This document shows, one piece after another, positions 9,115-19,000 of a stretch of DNA of 64,000 bases. The DNA lies in NCBI GenBank assembly GCA_965200115.1, contig OZ241336.1, positions 496,001 to 560,000 of the forward strand, in the 5' to 3' direction. Below the pieces are notes generated by a model. The model ran no database searches and was not told the DNA's origin. It was given only the letters and a program-made list of their open reading frames with translations. The first letter of the stretch is position 1. The number at the start of each line of letters is the position of its first letter. The DNA is from JAPOUP01 sp026708635 (lineage in GTDB: Bacteria > Pseudomonadota > Alphaproteobacteria > Rhodobacterales > Rhodobacteraceae). Both the position numbers and the translations under genes were made by a program.

Positions 9115-9590
9115 CCGTCAAGGACCTCCTCGTTCGTCAGCGCCTCGCACGTGGCGTTGACCACGTGCGGCTCGCCGCTGCACCGGCGGAGCATGTCGAC
9201 CTCGGGGTACGCGCGCTTCCCCCAATGCTCGCCTCGGGCGAACAGCGGGGTGCCGTAATCGCACTTGATGTGGACCCAGCACACCGATATGGCCATGTGC
9301 GCGGCCTCCCCGGACACATATCCGTACCCTTGCCCGTTCGGGAGATCGTTCCGATATGAATCCCAGTGGACGCCGCGCAGGTCGCATTGTTGCCATGTTG
9401 CGGCCGCCGAGGCGCGCCAGGCCTCGTTGCACAGCACATGGCGGCGGTACTTCGTGGGTTCCGCCCTAAAATTCAAGTTACCGAATCCCACGCCCCACGC
9501 ACCCGCGGGCTGGGGCGCGAACAGGGCCAGCGTGCCGATGACCGCGAGGCCTCCGATAAGGGCGACGGTTCGATGGATTGCATTCTGCAT
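9024..9590 (-). CDS. Secreted cysteine-containing protein of unknown function
   Basis: A 188-residue protein with a clear signal peptide: MQNAIHRTVALIGGLAVIGT and then a hydrophobic run to PAGAWG. The mature part has several cysteines (HVLCNEAW, WQQCDLRG, VCWVHIKCDYG, LRRCSGE, NATCEALT) and a Gly/Gln/Ser-rich tail ending GGCGQNAGGC, so disulfide-bonded periplasmic or extracellular protein is likely. The ATG at 9590 is preceded by an excellent AGGAGGAAAGAC ribosome site, and a TTGACA/TAACAT promoter lies about 60 bases further up. I do not recognise the family. Confidence 0.75.
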   Translation of the reverse strand: MQNAIHRTVALIGGLAVIGTLALFAPQPAGAWGVGFGNLNFRAEPTKYRRHVLCNEAWRASAAATWQQCDLRGVHWDSYRNDLPNGQGYGYVSGEAAHMAISVCWVHIKCDYGTPLFARGEHWGKRAYPEVDMLRRCSGEPHVVNATCEALTNEEVLDGWAEYRAQQSSQSSGGNGYQGGCGQNAGGC

Positions 9591-9649
9591 GTCTTTCCTC
9601 CTCCTCTGCGGTGCGTCCGGCTGGACGCCGGGTGGGTGTGGTAACGACA

Positions 9650-9677
9650 ATGTTACACGAAGGGAGGGCGGTGTCAA
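9650..9677 (-). promoter_or_regulatory. Sigma-70-type promoter for the 9024-9590 gene
   Basis: On the minus strand TTGACA (9677-9672) and TAACAT (9655-9650) are separated by 16 bases. Position and strong match at -35 make this the likely promoter, with a leader of about 55 bases to the strong ribosome site. Confidence 0.6.
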
Positions 9678-10261
9678 GGAAATTCATGAAGATGCCGGCA
9701 AAACCCCACATCGCGCCCGGAGCGGAGGTCACGGCGCGCTAGCGGATCCATCCCCCGGTCGGGCAATGCGTAACGTGCCGGCTGAGTTGGGCGCGTCGGA
9801 CCAGGGCCGGATGAACCGGCCGGTGGCGCGCTGTTCGAGGCAACGGCAGGAACGCAGGTCATGACGCGGAAAGAAGGCATTCTGGCGCACCGCCATCATC
9901 ACCTGCGATGGCTTTCGCTCCCGTTCCTTGCCCGTGAAAGCGCGCCGTCAGCCGATTCCCCCTCGGCTCTTGCGCAACACGCCACGAAAATAGCGGATCG
10001 GAACTGAGCGGGCCAAAAATTGAACTACACCCAGGGACGATACCGCGTACATCGACGTTGACGGCGGCGGGCCCGATCATCCGGATCGGAGAGCGCTCTT
10101 GCGGGAAGTGTTCTCCAGACCGCCGGTGCCCGGCCGTCGCGTGGACAGTGGGGCACGGTGCGGCACTGGGGCCAGCACGCATGCGATTGGGGAAAAGACG
10201 CTTGACCCAAACCCCGTCGGGCAGGACGATAAATGGTCAGGGAGAGGCGGAAAGCCACGTC
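9678..10261. other. Gene-free stretch before nadD
   Basis: About 580 bases in which no frame gives a recognisable protein. The nadD frame is open upstream to 10058, but the upstream residues do not fit the enzyme. Confidence 0.4.
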
Positions 10262-10969
10262 ATGCGCAAACAATTCCTTCTTTCCGGATCGGGGTTGCCC
10301 ACCGTCAGGGCGGGCCATACCGTGGGCCTGCTGGGTGGATCGTTCGACCCTCCACACGCGGGCCATGTGCATCTTACCCGCGAGGCGCTAAAGCGTTTTG
10401 GACTGGACAAGGTGTGGTGGCTGGTCTCACCGGGGAATCCATTAAAGACTGAAGGGCCGGCACCGCTCGGTCTTCGCATGGAGGCGGCCCGCGCCCTGAT
10501 TCGCCACCCCAGGGTGACAGTCAGCGATATCGAGACGAAGTTCGGCACCAGATACACGGCCGAGACGCTTGGAACGCTTACCTCACGATATCCCGGTGTG
10601 CGCTTCATCTGGCTGATGGGAGCCGACAATCTGATAGCCTTCCACAATTGGGAACGTTGGCGGGAGATATTTGGGATGGTGCCGATCGGCATTGTGGCGC
10701 GTCCGGGGGACATCACCGCCGCCCGCCATTCCAAAGCCGCCAGAACATTCTCCTTCGCCCGGCTTGGGGACCGACGGTCCGGTCTTTTGCCGCGGGCGTC
10801 CGCCCCGGCATGGTGTTTCGTGAATGCACCGATGCTAAACCTGTCTTCAAGCGCGATACGCGGGCGCGGCGACTGGGCGGGAAGGTCGAACCTGAATGGA
10901 ACGGGAACCATCGGGCACGAAGCCCACGGACAGATCCCTTATCCGATCGGCGGACCCGCGCTTCCGTGA
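10262..10969 (+). CDS. nadD: Nicotinate-nucleotide adenylyltransferase
   Basis: Cytoplasmic enzyme of NAD synthesis that transfers AMP from ATP to nicotinate mononucleotide. The 235-residue product has the nucleotidyltransferase signature GLLGGSFDPPHAGHVHL near residue 22 (GGxFDPxHxGH), the substrate-loop WLVSPGNPLK, the central FIWLMGADNL and the C-terminal SSSAIRGRG corresponding to the ISSTxIR motif. The ATG at 10262 is chosen because it starts 20 residues before the first strand; the frame is open further upstream without homology. In many alphaproteobacteria nadD sits beside rsfS and proA; here it stands alone between gene-free regions, which suggests rearrangement. Confidence 0.93.
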   Translation: MRKQFLLSGSGLPTVRAGHTVGLLGGSFDPPHAGHVHLTREALKRFGLDKVWWLVSPGNPLKTEGPAPLGLRMEAARALIRHPRVTVSDIETKFGTRYTAETLGTLTSRYPGVRFIWLMGADNLIAFHNWERWREIFGMVPIGIVARPGDITAARHSKAARTFSFARLGDRRSGLLPRASAPAWCFVNAPMLNLSSSAIRGRGDWAGRSNLNGTGTIGHEAHGQIPYPIGGPALP

Positions 10970-11239
10970 TGGGACGCGTCCCCTGCCAAGGGTGTACGCG
11001 TTCCCGTCCGGGAATCACCCGAATCCCGCCGTCACGGCTGGAATGAGAATGAAGGGCCACCCATACCGGTCCGTCCACCCGCAATGATTGCCGGTCAGGG
11101 CCGCGGGCAGCCGGAACGTTGGTGCCGCGACCTGCCATCCTCCCCAATTGGCACAGAAAAGTGGTTACGGGAGCTTCCGAAAATCCCGCCGCTGTCAGCG
11201 CTTCGACGGGGCGCGGTTTCGCGCTCACCCGGACGGGTG

Positions 11240-11935
11240 AATCGGCCCGGCCCTGGCGAGGGCCCTGTATCGCCACTTCCATTCATATTCCGCTCCAGCG
11301 CCAGCGTTCGTTCGAGAGCGGCCATACTTTCAGCCGCCCGGTCCGACGGGTCCACGCCGTGAAGGGAAGGCGTGAAACTGAAGAGACGGACATTCACCTT
11401 GTGGCCGAAACGGAAATTCAAGACGACCTCGGGATCGTTCATCTCCCCGCCGCTCGCGGCCGAGAACGTGACCGATGCCGACAACGAACCATACGGACTG
11501 TCGCCACCGCGTATATCCGGTTCCCGCACGCCGAAGTTGGCGGAAACCTGCGGCCGCTTCTCGATCCAGGATCCCCTGTGCCGGTAGCCGACCTCGGCCC
11601 GGCCCGGAGGGCCGTTCATCAATAGGGGTTCGTCCACCAGTCGGCACGCCCGCCGCGAAAAGCCGTTCCAGAACCCCTACATGGCGGTCCACCACATCCT
11701 GCGTCGCGGATTCAGCGACTTCCCGTTCGTCTGGCAGGGCGTGCGGACGCGAAACGGGCTTCCGGGGAATTCAGGCCGCCCTCGCCGCCGGTCACGAAGA
11801 ATCCGTATTGGAGGCTCACGATCCCGAGCCTAATGTCCGGCCTCCCGAAAGGTTGATCGCGGCTCCGGCCATGGGCTTCATGTAACCCATGAAAGTCGAG
11901 GCGGTGCCGCCACGCTCGGGTTCGGTTCGTCAAAG
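11240..11935 (-). pseudogene. Degenerate gene, possibly an outer-membrane beta-barrel protein
   Basis: Short stretches in different frames look protein-like: GYMKPMAGAAINLSGG near 11880, IVSLQYGFFVTGGEGG near 11820, QDVVDRHVGVLERLF near 11690, then a longer one from about 11610 with alternating polar/hydrophobic residues (VGYRHRGSWIEKRPQVSANF, YGSLSASVTFSAASGGE, VVLNFRFGHKVNVRLF) typical of beta-strands. Stops and frame changes separate them. I read this as a decayed membrane or secreted-protein gene; the family is not identified and the limits are approximate. Confidence 0.3.
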
Positions 11936-11998
11936 GAGCCCGGAAGCCATGTCATGTCCCTAACCTATGCCCACCAAGCGCCTCGATCCAATGGCATC

Positions 11999-12031
11999 CC
12001 CAAGGGCAACCGGCTTTCCGGTACCCTTGGG
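11999..12031. terminator. Strong hairpin downstream of the BCCT gene
   Basis: CCCAAGGG (11999-12006) pairs with CCCTTGGG (12024-12031), and inside it ACCGG pairs with CCGGT around a CTTT loop. It lies about 50 bases after the stop of the minus-strand transporter gene. There is no long T-run, so efficiency is uncertain. Confidence 0.5.
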
Positions 12032-12078
12032 AACTTTAAGGAATGGAAGAGGCCGGCGGGCTCCCGGCACTTAGGCCT

Positions 12079-13674
12079 CTAGCGCTCTTCGGTGCGAAGC
12101 GCGGCGTAGACACACCAGCACATCAGCAGTACCACGATGGTGAAGGGGATACCCGTGGAGACAGCGGCCCCCTGCAGAGCCGCCAGACCGCCACCCAGCA
12201 GAAGCGCGATGGCCACAAGCCCCTCAAGCGTGCACCAAAATACCCGCTGCGACACCGGCGCATCCATCTTTCCGCCGGCCGTGATCGTATCGATTACAAG
12301 GCTGCCACTGTCGGAGGAGGTGACGAAGAAGATCACGATCAGGACGAGCGCGATGGGCGAGACAATGCCATAAAGCGGCAATTCCCTGAGGAAGCCGAAC
12401 AGCGCCCCCTCCGGCTTGTAGCTGTCGATCACCGTGGCGCGGACGCCTTCCGCACCACCCGCATTGAGCATGTCGATGGCGGCGCCGCCAAAGGTCGACA
12501 TCCAGAGCGCGCAAACGAGTGTCGGCGCGATCAGGGCGCAAAGAACGAACTCGCGCACCGTCCGGCCTTTGGATATGCGGGCGATGAACATGCCAACGAA
12601 AGGCGACCATGCGATCCACCAGGCCCAGTAGAAGGTCGTCCATCCGTGGAAGAAACTCGTATCATCCCGCCCGAACGGGTTCGACAGCGCGGGCAGAAGT
12701 GTGACGTAATCAACCATCACACCGAAATAACGCGTTATCGCCGTCGTGGCGCCCGTCACGAAGAACACGAAGAAAAACAGCACGACCGCCATCAACATGT
12801 TGATCTCGGATAGCCGCTTGACGCCCTTGTCCATACCCATGAGCACCGATCCAAGCGCTATGGCGGTGATGCCTATGATCAGCAGGACGACCACCGTGTT
12901 GGATGTTTCGATTCCCGCGACCTCGTTCAGGCCAAAAGCCACCTGCTGAGCCCCGAGGCCAAGCGATGTCGTCAGACCGAACAGCGTCGCGAAGACCGCG
13001 AGCGTGTCGATCGCATGACCCCACCATCCCCAGACCCGTTCGCCGAGAATTGGATAGAAGGCCGATCGGAGCGTCATCGGCATCCCCTTGTTGTAGGCGA
13101 AGATCGCCAGCGTCAGGCCGACCACCGCATAGACGCACCAACCGCCAAGTCCCCAATGGTGGATGGTTCCCACAATCCCGATATACTCATTCCCGGGTAT
13201 GCTTATGTCGGTATTGAGCGGTCTGGCGCCTCCTCCTTCCGCGAAATTGTAATATGTCGGCTCGAGAACTCCGAAAAACAGGAGCCCGATGCCTATGCCC
13301 GCCGCGAACATCATCGCTATCCAGCCGGAATAGGAGTAGTCAGGTTTGGCGTCTTTGCCTCCGATCCGGACCGAACCGACGGGCAGGAAAATGAGTAGCA
13401 GGCAGAATATAAGCATCAAATCGATCGCGATCACCAGAAACCAGTCGAATTCACTGGTCAGGAATGGTCTCAGCCAGCCGAAGAACGCGGCCGACGCCTC
13501 CTGATTGGCCAGCGCAAGGAGGACGAACGCGATGATCAGCAGGCTCGAAATCAAAAACACCGGGTTGTGAATATCGAGGCCGAAAGGCCGGATGTTATGT
13601 TGCCCAAGCTCAAAGTCTGTCTGGAAACTGGGGTCTCCAGAGAGTTGCGGATCGTTGGTCTGGGAATTTGTCAT
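12079..13674 (-). CDS. BCCT-family betaine/choline/carnitine transporter
   Basis: Inner-membrane secondary transporter of 531 residues with about twelve membrane segments. It carries the family's glycine-rich stretch (AAGIGIGLLFFGVLEP) and the signature WTTFYWAWWIAWSPFVGMF followed by RISKGRTVREF, which lines the quaternary-ammonium site with tryptophans. Substrates in this family are glycine betaine, choline, carnitine or DMSP, used for osmoprotection or as carbon and nitrogen sources. The N-terminus is hydrophilic and short, and there is no long regulatory C-terminal tail. It is a single-gene unit followed by a strong hairpin. Substrate cannot be fixed from sequence. Confidence 0.93.
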   Translation of the reverse strand: MTNSQTNDPQLSGDPSFQTDFELGQHNIRPFGLDIHNPVFLISSLLIIAFVLLALANQEASAAFFGWLRPFLTSEFDWFLVIAIDLMLIFCLLLIFLPVGSVRIGGKDAKPDYSYSGWIAMMFAAGIGIGLLFFGVLEPTYYNFAEGGGARPLNTDISIPGNEYIGIVGTIHHWGLGGWCVYAVVGLTLAIFAYNKGMPMTLRSAFYPILGERVWGWWGHAIDTLAVFATLFGLTTSLGLGAQQVAFGLNEVAGIETSNTVVVLLIIGITAIALGSVLMGMDKGVKRLSEINMLMAVVLFFFVFFVTGATTAITRYFGVMVDYVTLLPALSNPFGRDDTSFFHGWTTFYWAWWIAWSPFVGMFIARISKGRTVREFVLCALIAPTLVCALWMSTFGGAAIDMLNAGGAEGVRATVIDSYKPEGALFGFLRELPLYGIVSPIALVLIVIFFVTSSDSGSLVIDTITAGGKMDAPVSQRVFWCTLEGLVAIALLLGGGLAALQGAAVSTGIPFTIVVLLMCWCVYAALRTEER

Positions 13675-14016
13675 TATGTCCTCATTTCCTCACTGGGAAT
13701 GAGCGTCCAGAATAATGAACCGGATTGCAACGACTTTATTTCCTCGGCCGGATCCGCGAAGCGCGGCTCGCGCGGGCTTGCACCCGTCTGCGCGCTGGGT
13801 CGCCAGGCCTGCCGCCGTTTCGTAGAGGTAGCCGGCACTGTCCCGAATTGTCGTCCGGCCCGAAAGGCAGTTCGAGGGCCGGCTGTTCGGACGCCGGCCC
13901 ACCGTTGTCCGCCTGACTGGCGCCGCGAGGTGCATTGAGCCCGCATGCTCCACGTCGCGTTGACATGGTAAGGAATATTCCTTACGGTCGTGCGCGGCAC
14001 AGAAGGAGCGAAGATC
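13675..14016. other. Intergenic region between BCCT and toxin-antitoxin genes
   Basis: No gene seen. It must hold the BCCT promoter at its left end and carries the toxin-antitoxin promoter and palindrome at its right end. Confidence 0.4.
13960..13988 (+). promoter_or_regulatory. PrlF/YhaV promoter with perfect 18-bp palindrome
   Basis: TTGACA (13960-13965) is followed 17 bases later by a weak -10, TACGGT. GTAAGGAATATTCCTTAC (13968-13985), a perfect 18-bp palindrome, fills the spacer and reaches into the -10. AbrB-type antitoxins such as PrlF autoregulate, so this is a likely operator; binding is inferred. Confidence 0.7.
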
Positions 14017-14337
14017 ATGTCGATCATCCACGAAGTCGCCAAGATGACCGCGAAGGGCCAGATCACCCTGCCCAAGACGATCTGTCAGGCGCTGGGGGTC
14101 GATATCGGCGCCAAGGTGGCATTCGAACTCCACGAGAACGGACAGGTCGTCGTCAGCCGCGCCGGCGCCGAGCATGAAGATCCGGCCATCGGTGCGTTCC
14201 TGGATCTGCTCGCCGGCGATATCCAGGCCGGCCGGCATGTTCAGGCGATCCCAGACGATCTCGCGCAGGGCATGCTCGACCATGCAGAGCGCAAAGCGGG
14301 ACCGGACGAGGAAATCGACGGCGACGTCGACCTCTGA
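14017..14337 (+). CDS. prlF: PrlF-type antitoxin (AbrB fold)
   Basis: A 106-residue antitoxin. The N-terminal half is a swapped-hairpin AbrB domain: AKMTAKGQITLPKTICQALG then GAKVAFELHENGQVVVSRA. The acidic C-terminal half (DPAIGAFLDLLAGDI and on) is typical of PrlF/SohA and binds the YhaV toxin. ATG 14017 is preferred because AAGGAG lies six bases upstream; the frame is open slightly further. The gene ends TGATG into the toxin gene, a translationally coupled one-base overlap. The preceding palindrome is the probable autoregulatory site. Confidence 0.92.
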   Translation: MSIIHEVAKMTAKGQITLPKTICQALGVDIGAKVAFELHENGQVVVSRAGAEHEDPAIGAFLDLLAGDIQAGRHVQAIPDDLAQGMLDHAERKAGPDEEIDGDVDL

Positions 14338-14795
14338 TGCAGCGCCACGGATGGACGCTGCTGTTCCACGATTGCCTCATCGACCAGCTGCGCAAGCTCC
14401 ACAACGCCGTCCAACGCGCACAACGACGCGATCCCGCGGGGTCCGCATCCAATGCCAACGTCAAGCTGTTCTACGCGTTGAGCCGGCTGATGCTGGAGGT
14501 CATCCCGCAGGATCCGTCCCGGGACGAGTATCGCCAGGGCACCACTCTCGGCCCGCGCCACCGCCATTGGCGACGCGCCAGGATCGACGGACGGTTCCGA
14601 TTGTTCTTCCGGTATGACGCGAGGGCGAAGGTGATCGTCTATGCGTGGGTCAATGAGCAGCGCACGCTCCGCTCATCGGGGAGCAGGACCGATCCGTACA
14701 CGGTCTTCGCCAGGATGCTCACGCGGGGAAGTCCGCCCGACGACTGGGCCTCATTGGTGAAGGTTTCAAGGCAGGATTGGCAGGTGGGGAAGTAA
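14337..14795 (+). CDS. yhaV: YhaV-type ribonuclease toxin
   Basis: A 152-residue type II toxin, close to the usual 154 residues. It opens with GWTLLFHDCLIDQLRKL, contains PSRDEYRQGTTLGPRHRHWRRAR, the core RFRLFFRYDARAKVIVYAWVN and ends with DDWASLVK, all typical of YhaV, a RelE-superfamily mRNA/rRNA endoribonuclease. The catalytic region looks intact (conserved Arg/His/Asp-rich RHRHWRRAR and RYD). It is coupled to the antitoxin gene by a TGATG junction, so the pair is probably functional. Confidence 0.92.
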   Translation: MQRHGWTLLFHDCLIDQLRKLHNAVQRAQRRDPAGSASNANVKLFYALSRLMLEVIPQDPSRDEYRQGTTLGPRHRHWRRARIDGRFRLFFRYDARAKVIVYAWVNEQRTLRSSGSRTDPYTVFARMLTRGSPPDDWASLVKVSRQDWQVGK

Positions 14796-16046
14796 CGGCC
14801 TTCAGACTGTGTCGGCCCGCGAAGGGGCGGAACCACTTCAGTGAGTACTCTCGGAATTCGCCACTGAGCGGCCGCGACAATTCCGTCCGGGCAGGCCGAG
14901 ACCGCGGGCGGCTTGGCGGACGATTCCGTCGCCGCCGCTGACGAATCCCAACCTTGGGCAGAAGTGCAAAGGCGGGAAGGGGCCGGACCGCGCCCGTACT
15001 ACAGGATGGGACGGTTGACGGGAGTGGCCTCGAGAGGCATCTTCCGCTATACGTTTGGAATATAATCCTCCTGGTTTGGAGAGGATGGAGTTGGACGCGT
15101 CGCCGCGGCGCGCGAAACCGGAGAGATGGGAGACGCTCTGATGGGAACGGTCGCGCGGGCGTGGAAGGAGGAGAGCCTGCCCAAGGGTAACGCCAAGGAC
15201 CGGGCGAATACCTTCCCGCAGCTGGCACGGATCAGGTTCCGTGACGTTCCTGAACGTCTGGCGGAGGAGATCCGATCCACCGTTGCGGAGACCCTAGACC
15301 GTTCCGGCTCGAATCCCCGGTCACCGCCGAGGCGCCTAGGGAGGTTTTCGGACCCGATGCAGCGCACTGAACAGGGTTGCGGGAGGCCCGCCAGCTTTCG
15401 GACGTCAGCGAGCGGATGTTCCGTGCGTCATTCCCTACGAAGACTGGTGCCGCTGATGGTCCGCGGCACAACGGTCTGTCAGATCACGCGGCCACTTACG
15501 GGAAATTCCTGAGCCGAACGGCAGATGACCGAAATAATGGTTGGGACGGTGGGCACGACATTGGAGGCAGCATCAACCGATCCTTTAGCCGCGGCGCGGC
15601 GTTTAAAGCGCTTTTGCCCGAAAGGAGGCCGTCAATCATGCCGGTCAAGAATCCGGCACCCACATGGCCTGCGCATCGAAATCACACGCGATGCGCTGCT
15701 ATCGATGATGGAATACTCCTGATGGATACCGGAAAAGCTTTTTCACCCCGCGAAAGGGTCAATCCATGAACACTGGGATGATCCGGGACGGCGCTTCCAT
15801 CGACGAAATCCGGCGGGAAGCCGGAAACGCGATATATGACGGGCATCACGGGATCCATTCCCGGCCAGATGAACGTGTGGTCAGCAGCCCCAACACGGCA
15901 CCCCCAAACTTCGTGACACACCCATCCGATTGTATTCTCGACACGACCGCGACATTCAGGATGAGCGAAACCGCCGATCAGGGCGAAAAGAACGCAAGGC
16001 CGGTTTCGCGCAGATACCGTGAGCCGTACGGCGGCGGGACCAAACG
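14796..16046. other. 1.25-kb stretch upstream of the defence operon
   Basis: No gene that I can name. A possible short gene at 15126-15512 is listed separately. A short segment near 15650-15720 reads HGLRIEITRDALLSMMEYS before a stop, which could be the start of a decayed protein, but it is too short to assign. A promoter for the operon at 16047 is expected here and I cannot point to one. Confidence 0.35.
15126..15512 (+). CDS. Possible small protein, doubtful
   Basis: A 128-residue frame whose first 70 residues look protein-like (LPKGNAKDRANTFPQLARIR, RFRDVPERLAEEIRSTVAET) with plausible helices. A GGAGAG site precedes the ATG. The C-terminal half is Arg/Ser/Pro-rich and reads like non-coding GC-rich sequence, so the gene may be truncated or spurious. 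I do not recognise it. Confidence 0.25.
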   Translation: MGDALMGTVARAWKEESLPKGNAKDRANTFPQLARIRFRDVPERLAEEIRSTVAETLDRSGSNPRSPPRRLGRFSDPMQRTEQGCGRPASFRTSASGCSVRHSLRRLVPLMVRGTTVCQITRPLTGNS

Positions 16047-19000
16047 GTGACAGCCCTTGAGGACATCCATCCGGACGCCGCGGTCCGGGGCATCGTGGCA
16101 GACCATCCTGTCCGGATCGTTTCGGTGGAGTGGATCGGCAACCAAGCCGTCAATCTGGTTTACCGCCAACCCGATGGAGATGTTTCGGAAACCACACTTT
16201 ACCGCGAGGACGAGTGCCGCCTGGGCATTGAGACCCATGGAAGGAACTGGTCTTTCGACGGGGACGCCGGTTTACTTCGATTGGTCACGGAAGCTGACCG
16301 GATCGCGCTCGCGCATCATTTCGACCCCTATCTCGCGATCCACACCAGTCTCGTGGATCCACTACCCCACCAGATTTCCGCCGTTTATGGGGAAATGCTG
16401 ACGCGCCAGCCTCTGCGATTTCTACTGGCGGACGATCCCGGCGCGGGCAAGACGATCATGGCCGGACTTCTGATAAAGGAACTACAGGCCCGAGGGGACC
16501 TGGAGCGCTGCCTGATCATTGCTCCGGGCAATCTTGTCGAGCAATGGCAGGACGAGCTCGGCGAGAAATTCGGTCTGGAGTTCGACATACTGACGCGTGA
16601 CATGATCGAATCCTCACGATCCGGCAATCCTTTCGACGACTGCGGTCGGTTGATCGCCCGGCTCGACATGCTGGCCCGCAACGAGGAACTCCAGGAACGG
16701 CTCATCCGTTCGGCCGAATGGGACCTGATAGTCTGTGACGAAGCCCATCGCATGTCGGCCAGCTATTTCGGCGGCGAGATCAAGTATACCAAACGCTACC
16801 GGATCGGCCAACTTATAGGCGGACACTGCCGCCATCTTCTGCTGATGACCGCAACGCCACACAATGGCAAGGAGGAGGATTTCCAGCTGTTCATGGCGCT
16901 ACTCGACGCTGACCGGTTCGAAGGCCGGTTTCGCGAAGGCGTCCACCGCTCCGATACCAAGGACATGATGCGCAGGCTGACCAAGGAGGAGCTGCTGCGT
17001 TTCGACGCCCGGCCTCTGTTTCCCGAGCGACGTGCCCGCACCGCCAAATACGAACTGTCTCCGGGCGAGGCCGCGCTCTATACCGCCGTGACCGACTACG
17101 TGCGAAACGAGATGGATCGGGTCGCACGGTTTGCGGCTGATGACGGCCGGAAACGGGTCAATGTCGGATTCGCCCTTCAGATACTCCAGAGAAGGCTAGC
17201 ATCCTCCCCGGCGGCCATTCACCAATCCCTTAGGCGTCGGCGCGAGCGCCTCGAAAGCGAGCTTGGCGCAGCGAGGCGTTCCGCAAAGTTCCGTGCGGCG
17301 GGGCTTCATGCCGCGGACGATAGGGAGGAGACACTAACGCATATCGACGAATACGAACAGAGGGAGATCGACGATCTCGAGGACCTGATCGTGACCAGAG
17401 CCACGACGGCCGCGACGGTTGAACAACTGGGGCAGGAGGTCGAAACGCTCAAGGCCATTGAAAAGCGGGCGCTCGACGTGCTGCATTCGGGCCAGGACAC
17501 GAAGTGGTCGGAGCTGGACCGGATCCTCGATGACCCTTTGATGATCGATGCGGACGGAAACCGCCGCAAACTGGTTATTTTCACGGAGCCCAAGGACACA
17601 CTGCACTACCTGCGGGACAGGATCCAGGCACGGCTCGGCACGCCTGACGCCGTCGCGGTCATTCACGGCGGCGTGACACGCGAGGAACGTCGCAACGTCG
17701 TCGAGCGGTTTATGCAGGACCGTGGCCTGCTGGTGCTCGTCGCGAATGACGCGGCTGGCGAGGGCGTAAATCTCCAGCGCGGCCATTTGATGGTGAATTA
17801 CGACCTGCCCTGGAATCCGAACAGGATTGAGCAGCGGTTCGGACGTATTCACCGCATCGGTCAGACCGAGGTTTGTCATCTCTGGAATCTGGTTGCTGAC
17901 GGCACTCGCGAAGGTGAGGTTTACGCGCGGCTCCTCGACAAGCTGGAGACCGCCCGGAAAGCGCTGGGCGGGCGCGTCTACGATGTATTGGGCGAACTCT
18001 TTGAGGGAAGGCCACTGAAGGATCTGCTCGTCGAGGCGATCCAATACGGCGAGAGCGACGATGTCAGGGCAAGGCTCTTCGAACGGGTCGACGGTGCGGT
18101 CGATCAGGAACATCTTATGGCGCTCTTGCGGAACCGTGCGCTGACTAAGGACACGATGCCCGAAGCCCAGGTCGAGGAGCTTCGCCTCAGCATGGAGCGC
18201 GCCGAAGCGCAGCGGCTTCAGCCTTGCCATGTGCAAAGCTTTTTCGTGGAGGCGTTCCAGCAGCTCGGCGGGCATCTCAAGCCGCGTGAGGAAGGCCGCT
18301 GGGAGATAACACATGTTCCCGCAATATTGAGGGAACGGGATCGCCAGATCGGTACAGGCACGGCGGTCCAGACCCGTTACGAGCGTATCTGTTTCGAGAA
18401 GAACCTGATCCATCGACAGCCTGTGGCCGCATTCGTCTATCCGGGTCATCCGCTTCTGGAAGCTGTCATCGGCGTCGTGCGAGAGAAATACGGTTACCTA
18501 ATGAAGAAGGGAGCGGTATATGTTGACGATTCCGATCACGGCGAGGCGCTATCGGTTGTCGTGCTGCTGGAACATGACGTGCGCGACGGCAGGACGGTTA
18601 GTACGGGAAGGCCCCACATCGTCTCCAAGCGACTGCAGTTCGCGGCGGTCGGCCCGGAACTCAGGGCGACCGATGCCGGCATCGCGCCACACCTGAATCT
18701 GCGCCCGGCACATGCCAAGGAAATCGCGCTTGTCGAAGATCTTCTCGCCGAGCCGTGGCTGAGGGATGATCTGGAACGGGCGGCGGTGGAATTCGCGACG
18801 GTCGATTTGGCGCGGGCGCATGTCACTGAAGTGAGAGCACGGAGACTGCGGGAGATAGAGAAGGTCGAGCGGGAGGTCGATGCCCGTCTCACTAATGAGA
18901 TCAACCACTGGGATTTACAGGCTTTCGACCTGAAGGAAAGGCAGGCGGCAGGCGAGAAGGTTCGGCTGAATTGGGAAAACGCAGAGCGCAGGGCATCGGA

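Noticed and set aside
12043..12813. 256-residue plus-strand frame opposite the BCCT gene
   Set aside because: Antisense artefact; the minus-strand protein has clear transporter motifs.
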